DNA of 11,566 nt from Planctomycetaceae bacterium (GTDB lineage: Bacteria > Planctomycetota > Planctomycetia > Pirellulales > Pirellulaceae): positions 1 to 11,566 of the forward strand of contig SKVE01000862.1 of the NCBI GenBank assembly GCA_007129635.1. The letters are read 5' to 3'. The notes under the pieces were generated by a model, which ran no database searches, was not told the DNA's origin, and saw nothing but the letters and a program-made list of their open reading frames with translations. Shown here in pieces: positions 1-6,162 of the stretch; position 1 is the stretch's first letter, and each line of letters opens with the position of its first letter. Made by a program: the position numbers and the translations under genes.

Positions 1-694
1 CGTAGTCCAGGAAGTCCGGCACCGGCTGGACCGGCGGATTGTCGTTGGCCCGCATGTGGAAGTAGCAGCACATATCGACATGCCCGATGGTGCCCAATAA
101 ACCAGCGTCGATCACCCGCCGCTTGGCCTCGATCAAATGCGGGGTGCTCTTTCGCTGAGTCCCGATCTGGACCACACGACCATGTTTCCGAGCGGCGGCC
201 AGCACGGCTTCCCCCTCGATGACATCGGCGCTGACCGGTTTCTGCAGATAGACGTCCGCCCCCGCCTCGATCGCCGCGATGGCGTGCAACGCGTGCCAGT
301 GGTCGGGCGAACCGACGATCACGATATCCAGATCATGCTCTTTCAGCATGTCGCGATAATCGGCATAACCGCGTGGCGTCTTGCCGGATTTCTGCCGCTC
401 TTTGGCGATCGCTTGGGCCCCCGCCACCATGTTTCGGTCAGGATCGCAGATCGAGATGATCTCGACCGGGGTGACCTGGACCAGTCGCCATAGGTCGCTC
501 TTGCCGTACCAACCAGCGCCGATCAAACCCACTCGACGCGGGCTGCGATGCACCAGGTCCAGCCCGTAAGCGCCCAGCGCGGTGTAGGCCAGACTGGCCG
601 ATGCCGTCTGAAGGAAACGACGCCGATTGACGTGAAAGGATGAAATGCCGCTAGATCGAGACGAAGACATGGATTGCCGGGAATGATCGTTCAT
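1..694 (-). CDS. Gfo/Idh/MocA-family oxidoreductase, Tat-exported (partial, 3' end outside window)
   Basis: The visible 231 residues are the N-terminal NAD(P)-binding part of a Gfo/Idh/MocA dehydrogenase; the rest lies beyond the left edge. A twin-arginine signal (NRRRFLQT, residues 23-30) followed by a small hydrophobic stretch predicts Tat export. The Rossmann motif GLIGAGWYG (56-64), a conserved SPDHWHA (129-135) and the catalytic-lysine motif, here LQKPVS (150-155) instead of the usual EKP, define the family. Members of this group oxidise sugars or related polyols, and planctomycetes carry many paralogues; the substrate cannot be told. The start at 694 is preferred over an in-frame ATG at 670 because CGGAG lies 8 bases upstream. 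It sits 122 bases downstream of the M14 peptidase gene on the same strand, and may have its own promoter there. Confidence 0.9.
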   Translation of the reverse strand, partial: MNDHSRQSMSSSRSSGISSFHVNRRRFLQTASASLAYTALGAYGLDLVHRSPRRVGLIGAGWYGKSDLWRLVQVTPVEIISICDPDRNMVAGAQAIAKERQKSGKTPRGYADYRDMLKEHDLDIVIVGSPDHWHALHAIAAIEAGADVYLQKPVSADVIEGEAVLAAARKHGRVVQIGTQRKSTPHLIEAKRRVIDAGLLGTIGHVDMCCYFHMRANDNPPVQPVPDFLDY

Positions 695-726
695 GGTCAG
701 CGCTCCGAAAGGTTGGTAGCATTCTC

Positions 727-732
727 ACTATA
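727..732 (-). promoter_or_regulatory. possible -10 box upstream of the Gfo/Idh/MocA gene
   Basis: On the minus strand the hexamer is TATAGT, one mismatch from TATAAT, and would give a 5' leader of roughly 25 bases before the ATG at 694. No convincing -35 box lies 16-18 bases upstream, so this is weak. The gap 695-816 shows no clear terminator; only a 6-base inverted repeat (GCGTTG/CAACGC) with a long loop is visible just after the peptidase stop. Confidence 0.25.
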
Positions 733-816
733 AGGCAGAAAGTCGTACGCGAGTGCCCATTATGCCGTAGCGTTGCCCGCTGGATCAAGTGAGGTGCCCT
801 CGGTTTCCCAACGCGA

Positions 817-2043
817 TCAGTCCTTGTCGAAATAGTGGTACAGCGCAGCGGCGAATTGGTGCCCATACAGTTTCCAATGCTCGGCCTTCGGATAGTCGTC
901 CAACCCGGCGATCCAGTTCGCGTTCAATTCGTGCACCACCGCTGCGATGCCGTAGCGTGCCAGCAGACCTTCACCGATCGAACCGGGATTGCGGAACGTG
1001 CTGCGAGTGCTGCCCTCGGTGAACCAGGTATGGGCTCGCAGCACCCGCTCCAGATGTTCCATCCGCGCCAGATAGGCTGCCAAAGCATCCGGATCGAGTT
1101 CCGGTCGACTGATATGCAGTCGGCCGTAGGCATCGTTGTGGAAATCCAGCATGAGATCGGGACGGTGACCGGCGGCGATCGCAGTCTGCAACCACTTTTC
1201 GAGTGCCGCGTTTTCAGGGGCCAGTTCACCATCCGCAGGCTGGTCCCAGTTGCGGTTCAGATCCTTGCCTCGCAGATTGAAACGCGTCATGCCTCGCGCC
1301 ACGCCATCCTTGTTGGCCATGGGCATGATGTCCACGGCATAGCGATCCAAATAACGCGCCGCCGAAGATTCCTCGCTGAACAGCCGATCCAGCAACCCTT
1401 CGATCACCCAGTTGCCGCCCGGTTCCCAGGGATGCGCCCGGGCACGGATCAGCACACGATGCGGTGCGTCCGGTCGCCCGACGCGGATCATCTCTAACTC
1501 TCGCCGTTGGACCGTCCAGCCGATCGCAGTGATCCGGACCAGCGGATGATCGGCGATCCGGGCCTTCAGCCGCTGGAGGTCGGCAAGGCCGTAGGGCTCC
1601 AAACGAGCCACGTACAGCGAATCGCCTTGCATCCGTACCGCGAACCTCAGCCGATGAGGCTCCGCGGGCTCCGTCGGAACCGGACGCCACGATCGACCGT
1701 CGTCCGACACAAACGCGACCTTGGCTTCCGGGATCGGTCCGCTGAGCCGATGGTTCCAGATATTGGCGAACGGCCCCATGTCCAACGTCAATCGGGCACC
1801 CGGTTCGGCCTCGATTCGAAACAACCAATGCCCGTTGGCTCGATTCGGCGACGATCGCTCCTGGTCATACATCAAGTGGATGCGGACCAGGCCGTCATCG
1901 TCCTGTTCCCACCACAAGGGCGATGCATGCTCGAAGGCCGTATCGATGAACCGCAGCGCCCCTGGCCCATCGTCCGCAGAATGAGCCAGGGCGGCAACGC
2001 AAAGAACCAGTCCTATCGTGAAGGAAAACCATGTTCTGGTCAT
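817..2043 (-). CDS. secreted M14-family zinc carboxypeptidase
   Basis: This 408-residue protein has a cleavable signal peptide (residues 1-22, ending AHSA). An N-terminal beta-rich domain (about 25-155) resembles the one preceding the catalytic domain in cytosolic-carboxypeptidase-like (M14D-type) enzymes. The catalytic domain (about 156-408) keeps the zinc ligands H204 and E207 (HPWE) and H302 (LDFHND), the substrate-site motif DLNRNW (261-266) and a candidate catalytic glutamate E372 (VVHELN). It should therefore be an active periplasmic metallopeptidase trimming C-terminal residues of peptides, or cutting cell-wall or modified peptides; specificity is not readable. Its ATG overlaps the TGA of the upstream E1-like gene (ATGA, 2040-2043), implying translational coupling, yet one product is exported and the other is predicted to be cytoplasmic. 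Confidence 0.88.
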   Translation of the reverse strand: MTRTWFSFTIGLVLCVAALAHSADDGPGALRFIDTAFEHASPLWWEQDDDGLVRIHLMYDQERSSPNRANGHWLFRIEAEPGARLTLDMGPFANIWNHRLSGPIPEAKVAFVSDDGRSWRPVPTEPAEPHRLRFAVRMQGDSLYVARLEPYGLADLQRLKARIADHPLVRITAIGWTVQRRELEMIRVGRPDAPHRVLIRARAHPWEPGGNWVIEGLLDRLFSEESSAARYLDRYAVDIMPMANKDGVARGMTRFNLRGKDLNRNWDQPADGELAPENAALEKWLQTAIAAGHRPDLMLDFHNDAYGRLHISRPELDPDALAAYLARMEHLERVLRAHTWFTEGSTRSTFRNPGSIGEGLLARYGIAAVVHELNANWIAGLDDYPKAEHWKLYGHQFAAALYHYFDKD

Positions 2044-2828
2044 GGATCGATCTCCTGGAAACCGCTCTTGATTTCAACCCCGGCTCCGCAGCACGGACAA
2101 TCGTCGCGACGCGCCAGTTGCACCGTACCCACGTGGCCGTGGTAGGCATCGTAGGTGAACATTTTACCCCACAGCGGTTTGCCGGTATCCGAAAGAATCT
2201 TGATCGCCTCTAATGCTGCCAAGGAACCAATGGCGGACGAGATCGCGCCGACAACGGGAAACAGCTCTTCAAACGGCGGCGTTTCCGGATAAACGCATTG
2301 CAAACAGGCCGTATGTCCAGGCCGGTACACGGCCAGAGTTCCGCTCATCCCCCACTGGGCCGCGTCGATCAACGGGATTGCCGCTTGAACGGCTGCTCGA
2401 TTCAGTCGTAGACGCTCTTCGAATGTCGGCGGACAGGCGAGAATGATGTCGCAGCGCCGAGCTAATTCAAGGGCTTGATCGTCGTCCGGTTCGTAGTCGA
2501 TCGCTTCGATTTCGACAAAGCGGTTGATCGAACGCAGGCGCTCCGCAAAAGCCGGCGCGCGGGGCTGATCCAATCCAGCCTCGCTGGCCAGTACCTGGCG
2601 GTTCAGGTCCGGCGAGATCAAATCGCCGCCATGAGCGATGATGACACGCCCGACCCCGGCCATCGTCAGCATCTGAGCCGCTGGGCCACCGATGCCGCCC
2701 ACTCGAGTGATCAGCGCGGTGGAACCTTTTAGAAGCTGCTGGCCCCGGACGCTCAAAACCCCAGGCCCGATCTGCCTGGAGTACCGCTGCCGTTCGTCGG
2801 CAGTCAACGGGAGAGGTATTTTCGACAT
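2040..2828 (-). CDS. ThiF/MoeB/HesA-family E1-like protein with degenerate adenylation site
   Basis: The 262-residue protein has the ThiF/MoeB fold signature throughout: RYSRQI (15-20), a nucleotide-loop region (42-48), DLNRQVL (74-80), and two zinc-binding pairs, C175/C178 (CLQC) and C244/C247 (CPCC). Family members adenylate the C-terminal glycine of ubiquitin-like sulfur carriers (MoaD, ThiS) in molybdopterin or thiamine synthesis. Several active-site positions differ when aligned by eye with E. coli MoeB: the first Gly of GxGGxG is R42, the K86 equivalent is R90, and the Mg/ATP-binding D130 equivalent is P134, with A131 and T135 beside it. R18 and R77 (MoeB R14 and R73) are kept. No sulfur-carrier gene is nearby. 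The ATG follows a GAGAG ribosome site and lies 18 bases after aat; the 3' end overlaps the M14 gene. Function may be non-catalytic or altered. Confidence 0.85.
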   Translation of the reverse strand: MSKIPLPLTADERQRYSRQIGPGVLSVRGQQLLKGSTALITRVGGIGGPAAQMLTMAGVGRVIIAHGGDLISPDLNRQVLASEAGLDQPRAPAFAERLRSINRFVEIEAIDYEPDDDQALELARRCDIILACPPTFEERLRLNRAAVQAAIPLIDAAQWGMSGTLAVYRPGHTACLQCVYPETPPFEELFPVVGAISSAIGSLAALEAIKILSDTGKPLWGKMFTYDAYHGHVGTVQLARRDDCPCCGAGVEIKSGFQEIDP

Positions 2829-2846
2829 GGGACTCTCGCTTTTCGC

Positions 2847-3521
2847 TTAGAACGAAACGGGTAACTCGAGACATTGCTGCAGTCGCCTCAGATAATCGTC
2901 TCGGCGGATCAGCCGTGCCCCCATCCTGCTGAGATGCTCGGTGTCCTGCTGGATGTCCAGCAACCGAAAGCCTCGCTGACGAAGATGTTGGACCAGGAAC
3001 ACCACGGCGGCCTTCGAGGCATCCCGCTGACGGTGAAACATCGATTCGGCTCCGAAAAAACCGCCGAACGACATGCCGTACAGCCCCCCGACCAACCGAG
3101 CATCTTGCCAGACTTCCACGCTATGCGCCCAGCCCAGATCATGCACCCGTCGAAAGGCATCGATCATGCGAGCCGTGATCCAAGTGCCACTCATCTCGCC
3201 TCTTGGTGCCGCACAAGCCCGGATCACATCCTCGAAGGCCTGATCGAACGTCACGCGAAACTCACCGCGGCGAAGACGCCGCTGTAGACGCCGGGGCACG
3301 TGAAGTTCGTCCAGTTCCAGCACAGCACGAGGATCCGGACTGAACCAAGCCAGAATCTCGATGTCGCCGTCCACGCACGGCCAAGGGAAAATCCCACGCC
3401 GATAGGCCGACAGTAGCCATTCAGGAGAAAGTTCGCCGCCCACCATGAGTAGTCCATCCGGAAGAGCCCTTCTTACCGGGGGAAACCAGGGTCCGTCGAC
3501 GTTGCGATGGTGGCTGAGCAT
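2847..3521 (-). CDS. aat: leucyl/phenylalanyl-tRNA-protein transferase (Aat)
   Basis: Aat transfers Leu or Phe from aminoacyl-tRNA to proteins with N-terminal Arg or Lys, creating N-degrons for ClpS/ClpAP in the cytoplasm. The 224-residue product has the expected family length. It shows the N-terminal FPP...PDGLLMVGGELSPEWLL block (13-37), YRRGIFPW (40-47) and the strongly conserved GGLYGMSFGGFFGAESMF (145-162), followed by DASK (167-170), LLDIQ (187-191) and a terminal H..RMGARLIRR block. The open frame extends upstream to 3674, but homologues begin just before the FPP motif, so the ATG at 3521 is chosen; its ribosome site is weak. It is first in the minus-strand operon, diverging from the HtrA-type gene. 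The substitution of Ile in the usual DCQ motif is minor. I am confident of the identity, less so of the exact start. Confidence 0.92.
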   Translation of the reverse strand: MLSHHRNVDGPWFPPVRRALPDGLLMVGGELSPEWLLSAYRRGIFPWPCVDGDIEILAWFSPDPRAVLELDELHVPRRLQRRLRRGEFRVTFDQAFEDVIRACAAPRGEMSGTWITARMIDAFRRVHDLGWAHSVEVWQDARLVGGLYGMSFGGFFGAESMFHRQRDASKAAVVFLVQHLRQRGFRLLDIQQDTEHLSRMGARLIRRDDYLRRLQQCLELPVSF

Positions 3522-3536
3522 GGGAAATGATGATAA

Positions 3537-3555
3537 CCTAAACCGGTTGCTTAGG
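3537..3555. promoter_or_regulatory. inverted repeat in the divergent aat/htrA spacer
   Basis: CCTAA and TTAGG flank a 9-base centre containing the palindrome AACCGGTT. It lies 16 bases upstream of the aat start and 127 bases upstream of the protease start, where an operator serving one or both directions could sit. The arms are short, so chance is possible. The rest of the 160-base spacer holds the TATAAT noted at 3628. Confidence 0.25.
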
Positions 3556-3627
3556 AACCCGGCGGCCGGATTTCGGAAATTAGACCGCTCGAACGATGGG
3601 AAACCTCCGCAGTCGACGCAAAGACGG

Positions 3628-3633
3628 TATAAT
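3628..3633 (+). promoter_or_regulatory. perfect TATAAT -10 box, candidate promoter of the htrA operon
   Basis: A consensus TATAAT lies 48 bases before the chosen protease ATG at 3682, placing a transcription start near 3640 and a leader of about 40 bases. No good TTGACA-like hexamer sits 16-18 bases upstream and there is no extended TGn, so an activator may be needed or the match may be fortuitous. It is the only consensus -10 seen in the divergent spacer on this strand. Confidence 0.4.
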
Positions 3634-3681
3634 GAACGGGGACTCAAATCGTATTGCCCCCTCGAAGGGACCAAGACGCTG

Positions 3682-5034
3682 ATGACTGACTCATTCTATC
3701 GATCGGAAAATGTGATTCCTCGTCCAAACCGGCCACCCTCGGATGGACCGGCCGATTATCCGGAACTGCCGACCAACGCTGCCCATGCCGCAGATTCTTC
3801 CGTCGGCGACTTCGCCCGCGAAGCGTCCGATCTCCGATTACAGGCCGAGGCTCCGAACGGTTCGCATCGAACTCGAAGTGACCAGTCGACTTTGTTCTTT
3901 ACCTTGCCGAGAATCGTGGGCTTGTTGCTGCTCTGGTTGGTCCTGCAGTATTTGGTGCCCTACTTCATCGAACGATATCACTACGCCGCAACGCGAGGAC
4001 GGCAACTGGCCGAGTACGAGGTCGCCGTGGAAGGGCTCAAGACGCTGCCTTTGGAGAGTCTGTCCAAAGCGTATCAGATGGTGTCGCAGCATGTGGCCCC
4101 CAGCGTCGTCCACATCGATGTTGGCAGCCGAAGCGAAGACCTTTCGCCGGCTGGGGGGATGCCTCATCCGTTTGGGCCACGCATGCCGCTGGATCGCGGG
4201 CAAGGATCCGGGGTGATCGTCGATAACAGTGGTTTCATCGTCACGAACTACCATGTGGTCGAACAAGCGGGTTCGATCCAGGTATCGTTAAGCGACGGTC
4301 GGAACGTCAAGGCTCGCGTCGTAGGTTTCGACCAGGAAACGGATCTGGCGTTGCTGAAGATCGAGGCTCGCTCGTTGGTCGCTGCCGATTGGGGCGACAG
4401 TGATGAATTGGAGGTCGGCGCTCTGGTGTGGGCCGTCGGCAGTCCGTTTGGATTGCAGAGCACCACCACGTCCGGAATCCTGAGCGGCAAGCATCGTGCT
4501 GGGATGGCTGGGGCCGTTTACCAGGATTTTTTGCAGACCGATGCGGCTGTGAATCCCGGCAATAGCGGTGGGCCGTTGGTCGATGTGCGGGGAAAGATCG
4601 TGGGGATCAATACGGCAATTCTGGGAGATGCCTTTCAGGGCGTCAGTTTCGCGATCCCCAGTCGCGTGGCCAGACATGTGGTCGAACGTCTGAGGCGTGA
4701 GGGCCGAGTCACTCGCGGATGGCTGGGCGTGGAACTGCGACCGGTCACCGAGGAGGATGTCGTGAACGGAGGCTTACCGGACACGCAGGGTGCCTGGATC
4801 GTCCGCTGTCATGACGATCACGGGTTGTCTTCGCCAGCGCGTCTGGCAGGCATTCAAGGTGCCGATGTGATTATCCGATGGAACGATCAAGTCATCACGA
4901 AACCAGACGAACTGATCCGAGCCGTAGGCGAAACGGAAGTGAATGCGACAGCCGAAGTTCTGCTTCGCCGCGACGGTCAGGAACTGACGCTGGAGGTTCA
5001 AGTAGCCGAGCGTCCCGTGAACCTGCGCTCATAA
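3682..5034 (+). CDS. htrA: membrane-anchored HtrA/Deg-type serine protease with one PDZ domain
   Basis: The 450-residue protein starts with about 70 polar residues, then one membrane segment (about 71-97), a short linker and a trypsin-like protease domain (about 125-335). The catalytic triad is visible: H191 (TNYHVV), D221 (ETDLALLK) and S295 (NPGNSGGP). A single C-terminal PDZ domain (about 345-440) contains GWLGVEL and a ligand-loop region. This layout resembles DegS or Gram-positive HtrA, which act on misfolded or signalling proteins at the outer face of the membrane; the polar N-terminus would stay in the cytoplasm. The open frame runs back to 3445, but that part is antisense to aat, so the ATG at 3682 with GAAGGGA upstream is preferred. 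It heads a five-gene operon; the next gene begins 25 bases after its stop. Confidence 0.92.
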   Translation: MTDSFYRSENVIPRPNRPPSDGPADYPELPTNAAHAADSSVGDFAREASDLRLQAEAPNGSHRTRSDQSTLFFTLPRIVGLLLLWLVLQYLVPYFIERYHYAATRGRQLAEYEVAVEGLKTLPLESLSKAYQMVSQHVAPSVVHIDVGSRSEDLSPAGGMPHPFGPRMPLDRGQGSGVIVDNSGFIVTNYHVVEQAGSIQVSLSDGRNVKARVVGFDQETDLALLKIEARSLVAADWGDSDELEVGALVWAVGSPFGLQSTTTSGILSGKHRAGMAGAVYQDFLQTDAAVNPGNSGGPLVDVRGKIVGINTAILGDAFQGVSFAIPSRVARHVVERLRREGRVTRGWLGVELRPVTEEDVVNGGLPDTQGAWIVRCHDDHGLSSPARLAGIQGADVIIRWNDQVITKPDELIRAVGETEVNATAEVLLRRDGQELTLEVQVAERPVNLRS

Positions 5035-5059
5035 TGTTTCCCTAGGAAAGCAAACCGCG

Positions 5060-5617
5060 ATGGAGTGGATTTTCGAAGATCCCGTCCCGATCATTATTGT
5101 CGGTGGCCTGACGGCCGCGATTCTTGGCGGAGGCTGGATTCAGACAGGTCGCAATCTTTTGCTGTATCTGATGATCGCGGTCCTGGTGCTGACCGTGGTG
5201 CTGGTGATCGTCGAGCGTCTGGTGGTTACCCCGCGGGAGGAAGTCCGCGCAACGTTGTTCGAGATCGCTCGATTGGTCGCCGACAACGATATCCAGGCTG
5301 CGGTCGATTACGCTCATCCCGATCCACGCCACATCCGCGACATGGCGACATCCGAATTGTCGCTCTACCACTTCCACTCCGTCGATATCAAACGTAATCT
5401 GAGGATCACTGTCTTTCCCGAACATAATCCACCACGTGCGGAAGCCGATTTTAATGTGGTGGTGATCATCGACACCCCGGATGGGTTCCTGACCGAACGT
5501 CGTATCCCCAGGTTCGTCCAGGTGACCATGCTGCAGGATGAGGATGGCCGCTGGCGAGTCTCTGATTACGCGCACGACACACCACAACGCGGCTGGACGA
5601 CTCGGGAAGATTCCTGA
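5060..5617 (+). CDS. two-TM membrane protein with NTF2/SnoaL-like soluble domain
   Basis: I do not recognise this 185-residue protein as a named gene. Two hydrophobic segments (about 10-27 and 32-52) form a short hairpin, so the following C-terminal domain (about 57-185) probably lies on the same side as the N-terminus, most likely the cytoplasm. The soluble part starts with an amphipathic helix and a stretch like RLVADNDIQAAVDYAHPD (71-88). Extended strands follow, ending DEDGRWRVSDY (160-170), a pattern typical of NTF2/SnoaL or DUF4440-like folds. That fold assignment is by eye only. The start is supported by AGGAAAG nine bases upstream. It lies between the HtrA-type protease and the flavoprotein gene and may be an accessory of the protease, which is inference from position alone. 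Confidence 0.8.
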   Translation: MEWIFEDPVPIIIVGGLTAAILGGGWIQTGRNLLLYLMIAVLVLTVVLVIVERLVVTPREEVRATLFEIARLVADNDIQAAVDYAHPDPRHIRDMATSELSLYHFHSVDIKRNLRITVFPEHNPPRAEADFNVVVIIDTPDGFLTERRIPRFVQVTMLQDEDGRWRVSDYAHDTPQRGWTTREDS

Positions 5618-5646
5618 CGCCCCTTATGAAAGCATCGTGAAGGACC

Positions 5647-6162
5647 ATGACGGATGAACCGCTGTTGGAGTCAACAGGATCCAAGCAGGCATCGGCAAAC
5701 GCTGCGGCTCGCCAGGATGACTTGCGCGATTTGATCGAACGGTTGACCCTAGAACAACCCTACGCGGTGCTGTGCACTCAGGGGAAAGGGCAACCCTACG
5801 GTTCTCTGGTGGCGCTGGCCGTGACCGATGATCTGTCTTCGGCAGTGTTCGCCACGCCGATGACGACGCGAAAATACCGCCTACTTTGCGACTGCGATCA
5901 CGTGGCGTTGGTGATCGATAGCCGCTCGCAGTCGGTCGACGACATGATGCAAATCGAGGCCGTCACGGCGACCGGTCGCGCGAAGCAACTGTCGCCGGGG
6001 ACCGAATTCGAGCAGATGGCTCGTTTGCTCGTTGGCCGACATCCTCAGTTAGACGTGTTCGTCAGATCGCCCTCGACGGCCGTTTTTCGTGTGGAAATCA
6101 TCCGATACTTCCATGTCTCGCGTTTTCAGGAGGTTCGGCAATGGATTCCGACGCGTGGGTAA
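5647..6162 (+). CDS. pyridoxamine 5'-phosphate oxidase-fold (FMN-binding split barrel) protein
   Basis: This 171-residue protein fits the PNPOx-like split-barrel family, which binds FMN or F420 (and haem in HugZ-type members). The cofactor-binding strands are readable as QPYGSLVALAV (49-59) and ATPMTTRKYRLL (69-80), followed by HVALVIDSRSQ (85-95) with a later AVTATGRA strand (105-112). C-terminal residues PSTAVFRVEIIRYFHVSRF (142-160) close the barrel. Such proteins usually dimerise and carry out flavin-dependent oxidoreduction; the reaction here is unknown, and true PdxH is larger with different substrate residues. GAAGGA two bases before the ATG supports the start. Its last 22 bases overlap the next gene and contain that gene's ribosome binding site, implying tight coupling to the PEP-synthase-like protein. 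Confidence 0.85.
   Translation: MTDEPLLESTGSKQASANAAARQDDLRDLIERLTLEQPYAVLCTQGKGQPYGSLVALAVTDDLSSAVFATPMTTRKYRLLCDCDHVALVIDSRSQSVDDMMQIEAVTATGRAKQLSPGTEFEQMARLLVGRHPQLDVFVRSPSTAVFRVEIIRYFHVSRFQEVRQWIPTRG
6128..6133 (+). promoter_or_regulatory. consensus Shine-Dalgarno AGGAGG inside the upstream gene
   Basis: AGGAGG lies 7 bases before the ATG at 6141, within the coding end of the PNPOx-like gene. It fixes the start of the 761-aa protein and explains the 22-base gene overlap. It is among the strongest ribosome sites in the window. Confidence 0.8.

Noticed and set aside
835..1497. 220-codon plus-strand open frame
   Set aside because: It is fully antisense to the M14 peptidase, whose catalytic motifs are clear; its translation has no recognisable domain and no good ribosome site.
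1507..2145. 212-codon plus-strand open frame
   Set aside because: Antisense to the peptidase and the E1-like gene; composition is Arg/Pro/Ser-rich as expected for a shadow frame in GC-rich DNA.
3522..3674. 51-residue N-terminal extension of Aat
   Set aside because: Aat homologues begin just before the FPP motif, and the extension would cover the divergent promoter region.
3445..3681. 79-codon N-terminal extension of the HtrA-type protein
   Set aside because: It overlaps aat in antisense and is unlike any HtrA N-terminus; the ATG at 3682 has a better ribosome site and follows the TATAAT.
5042..5587. 181-codon minus-strand open frame
   Set aside because: Antisense to the two-TM protein; His/Asp/Gln-rich translation with no family features.
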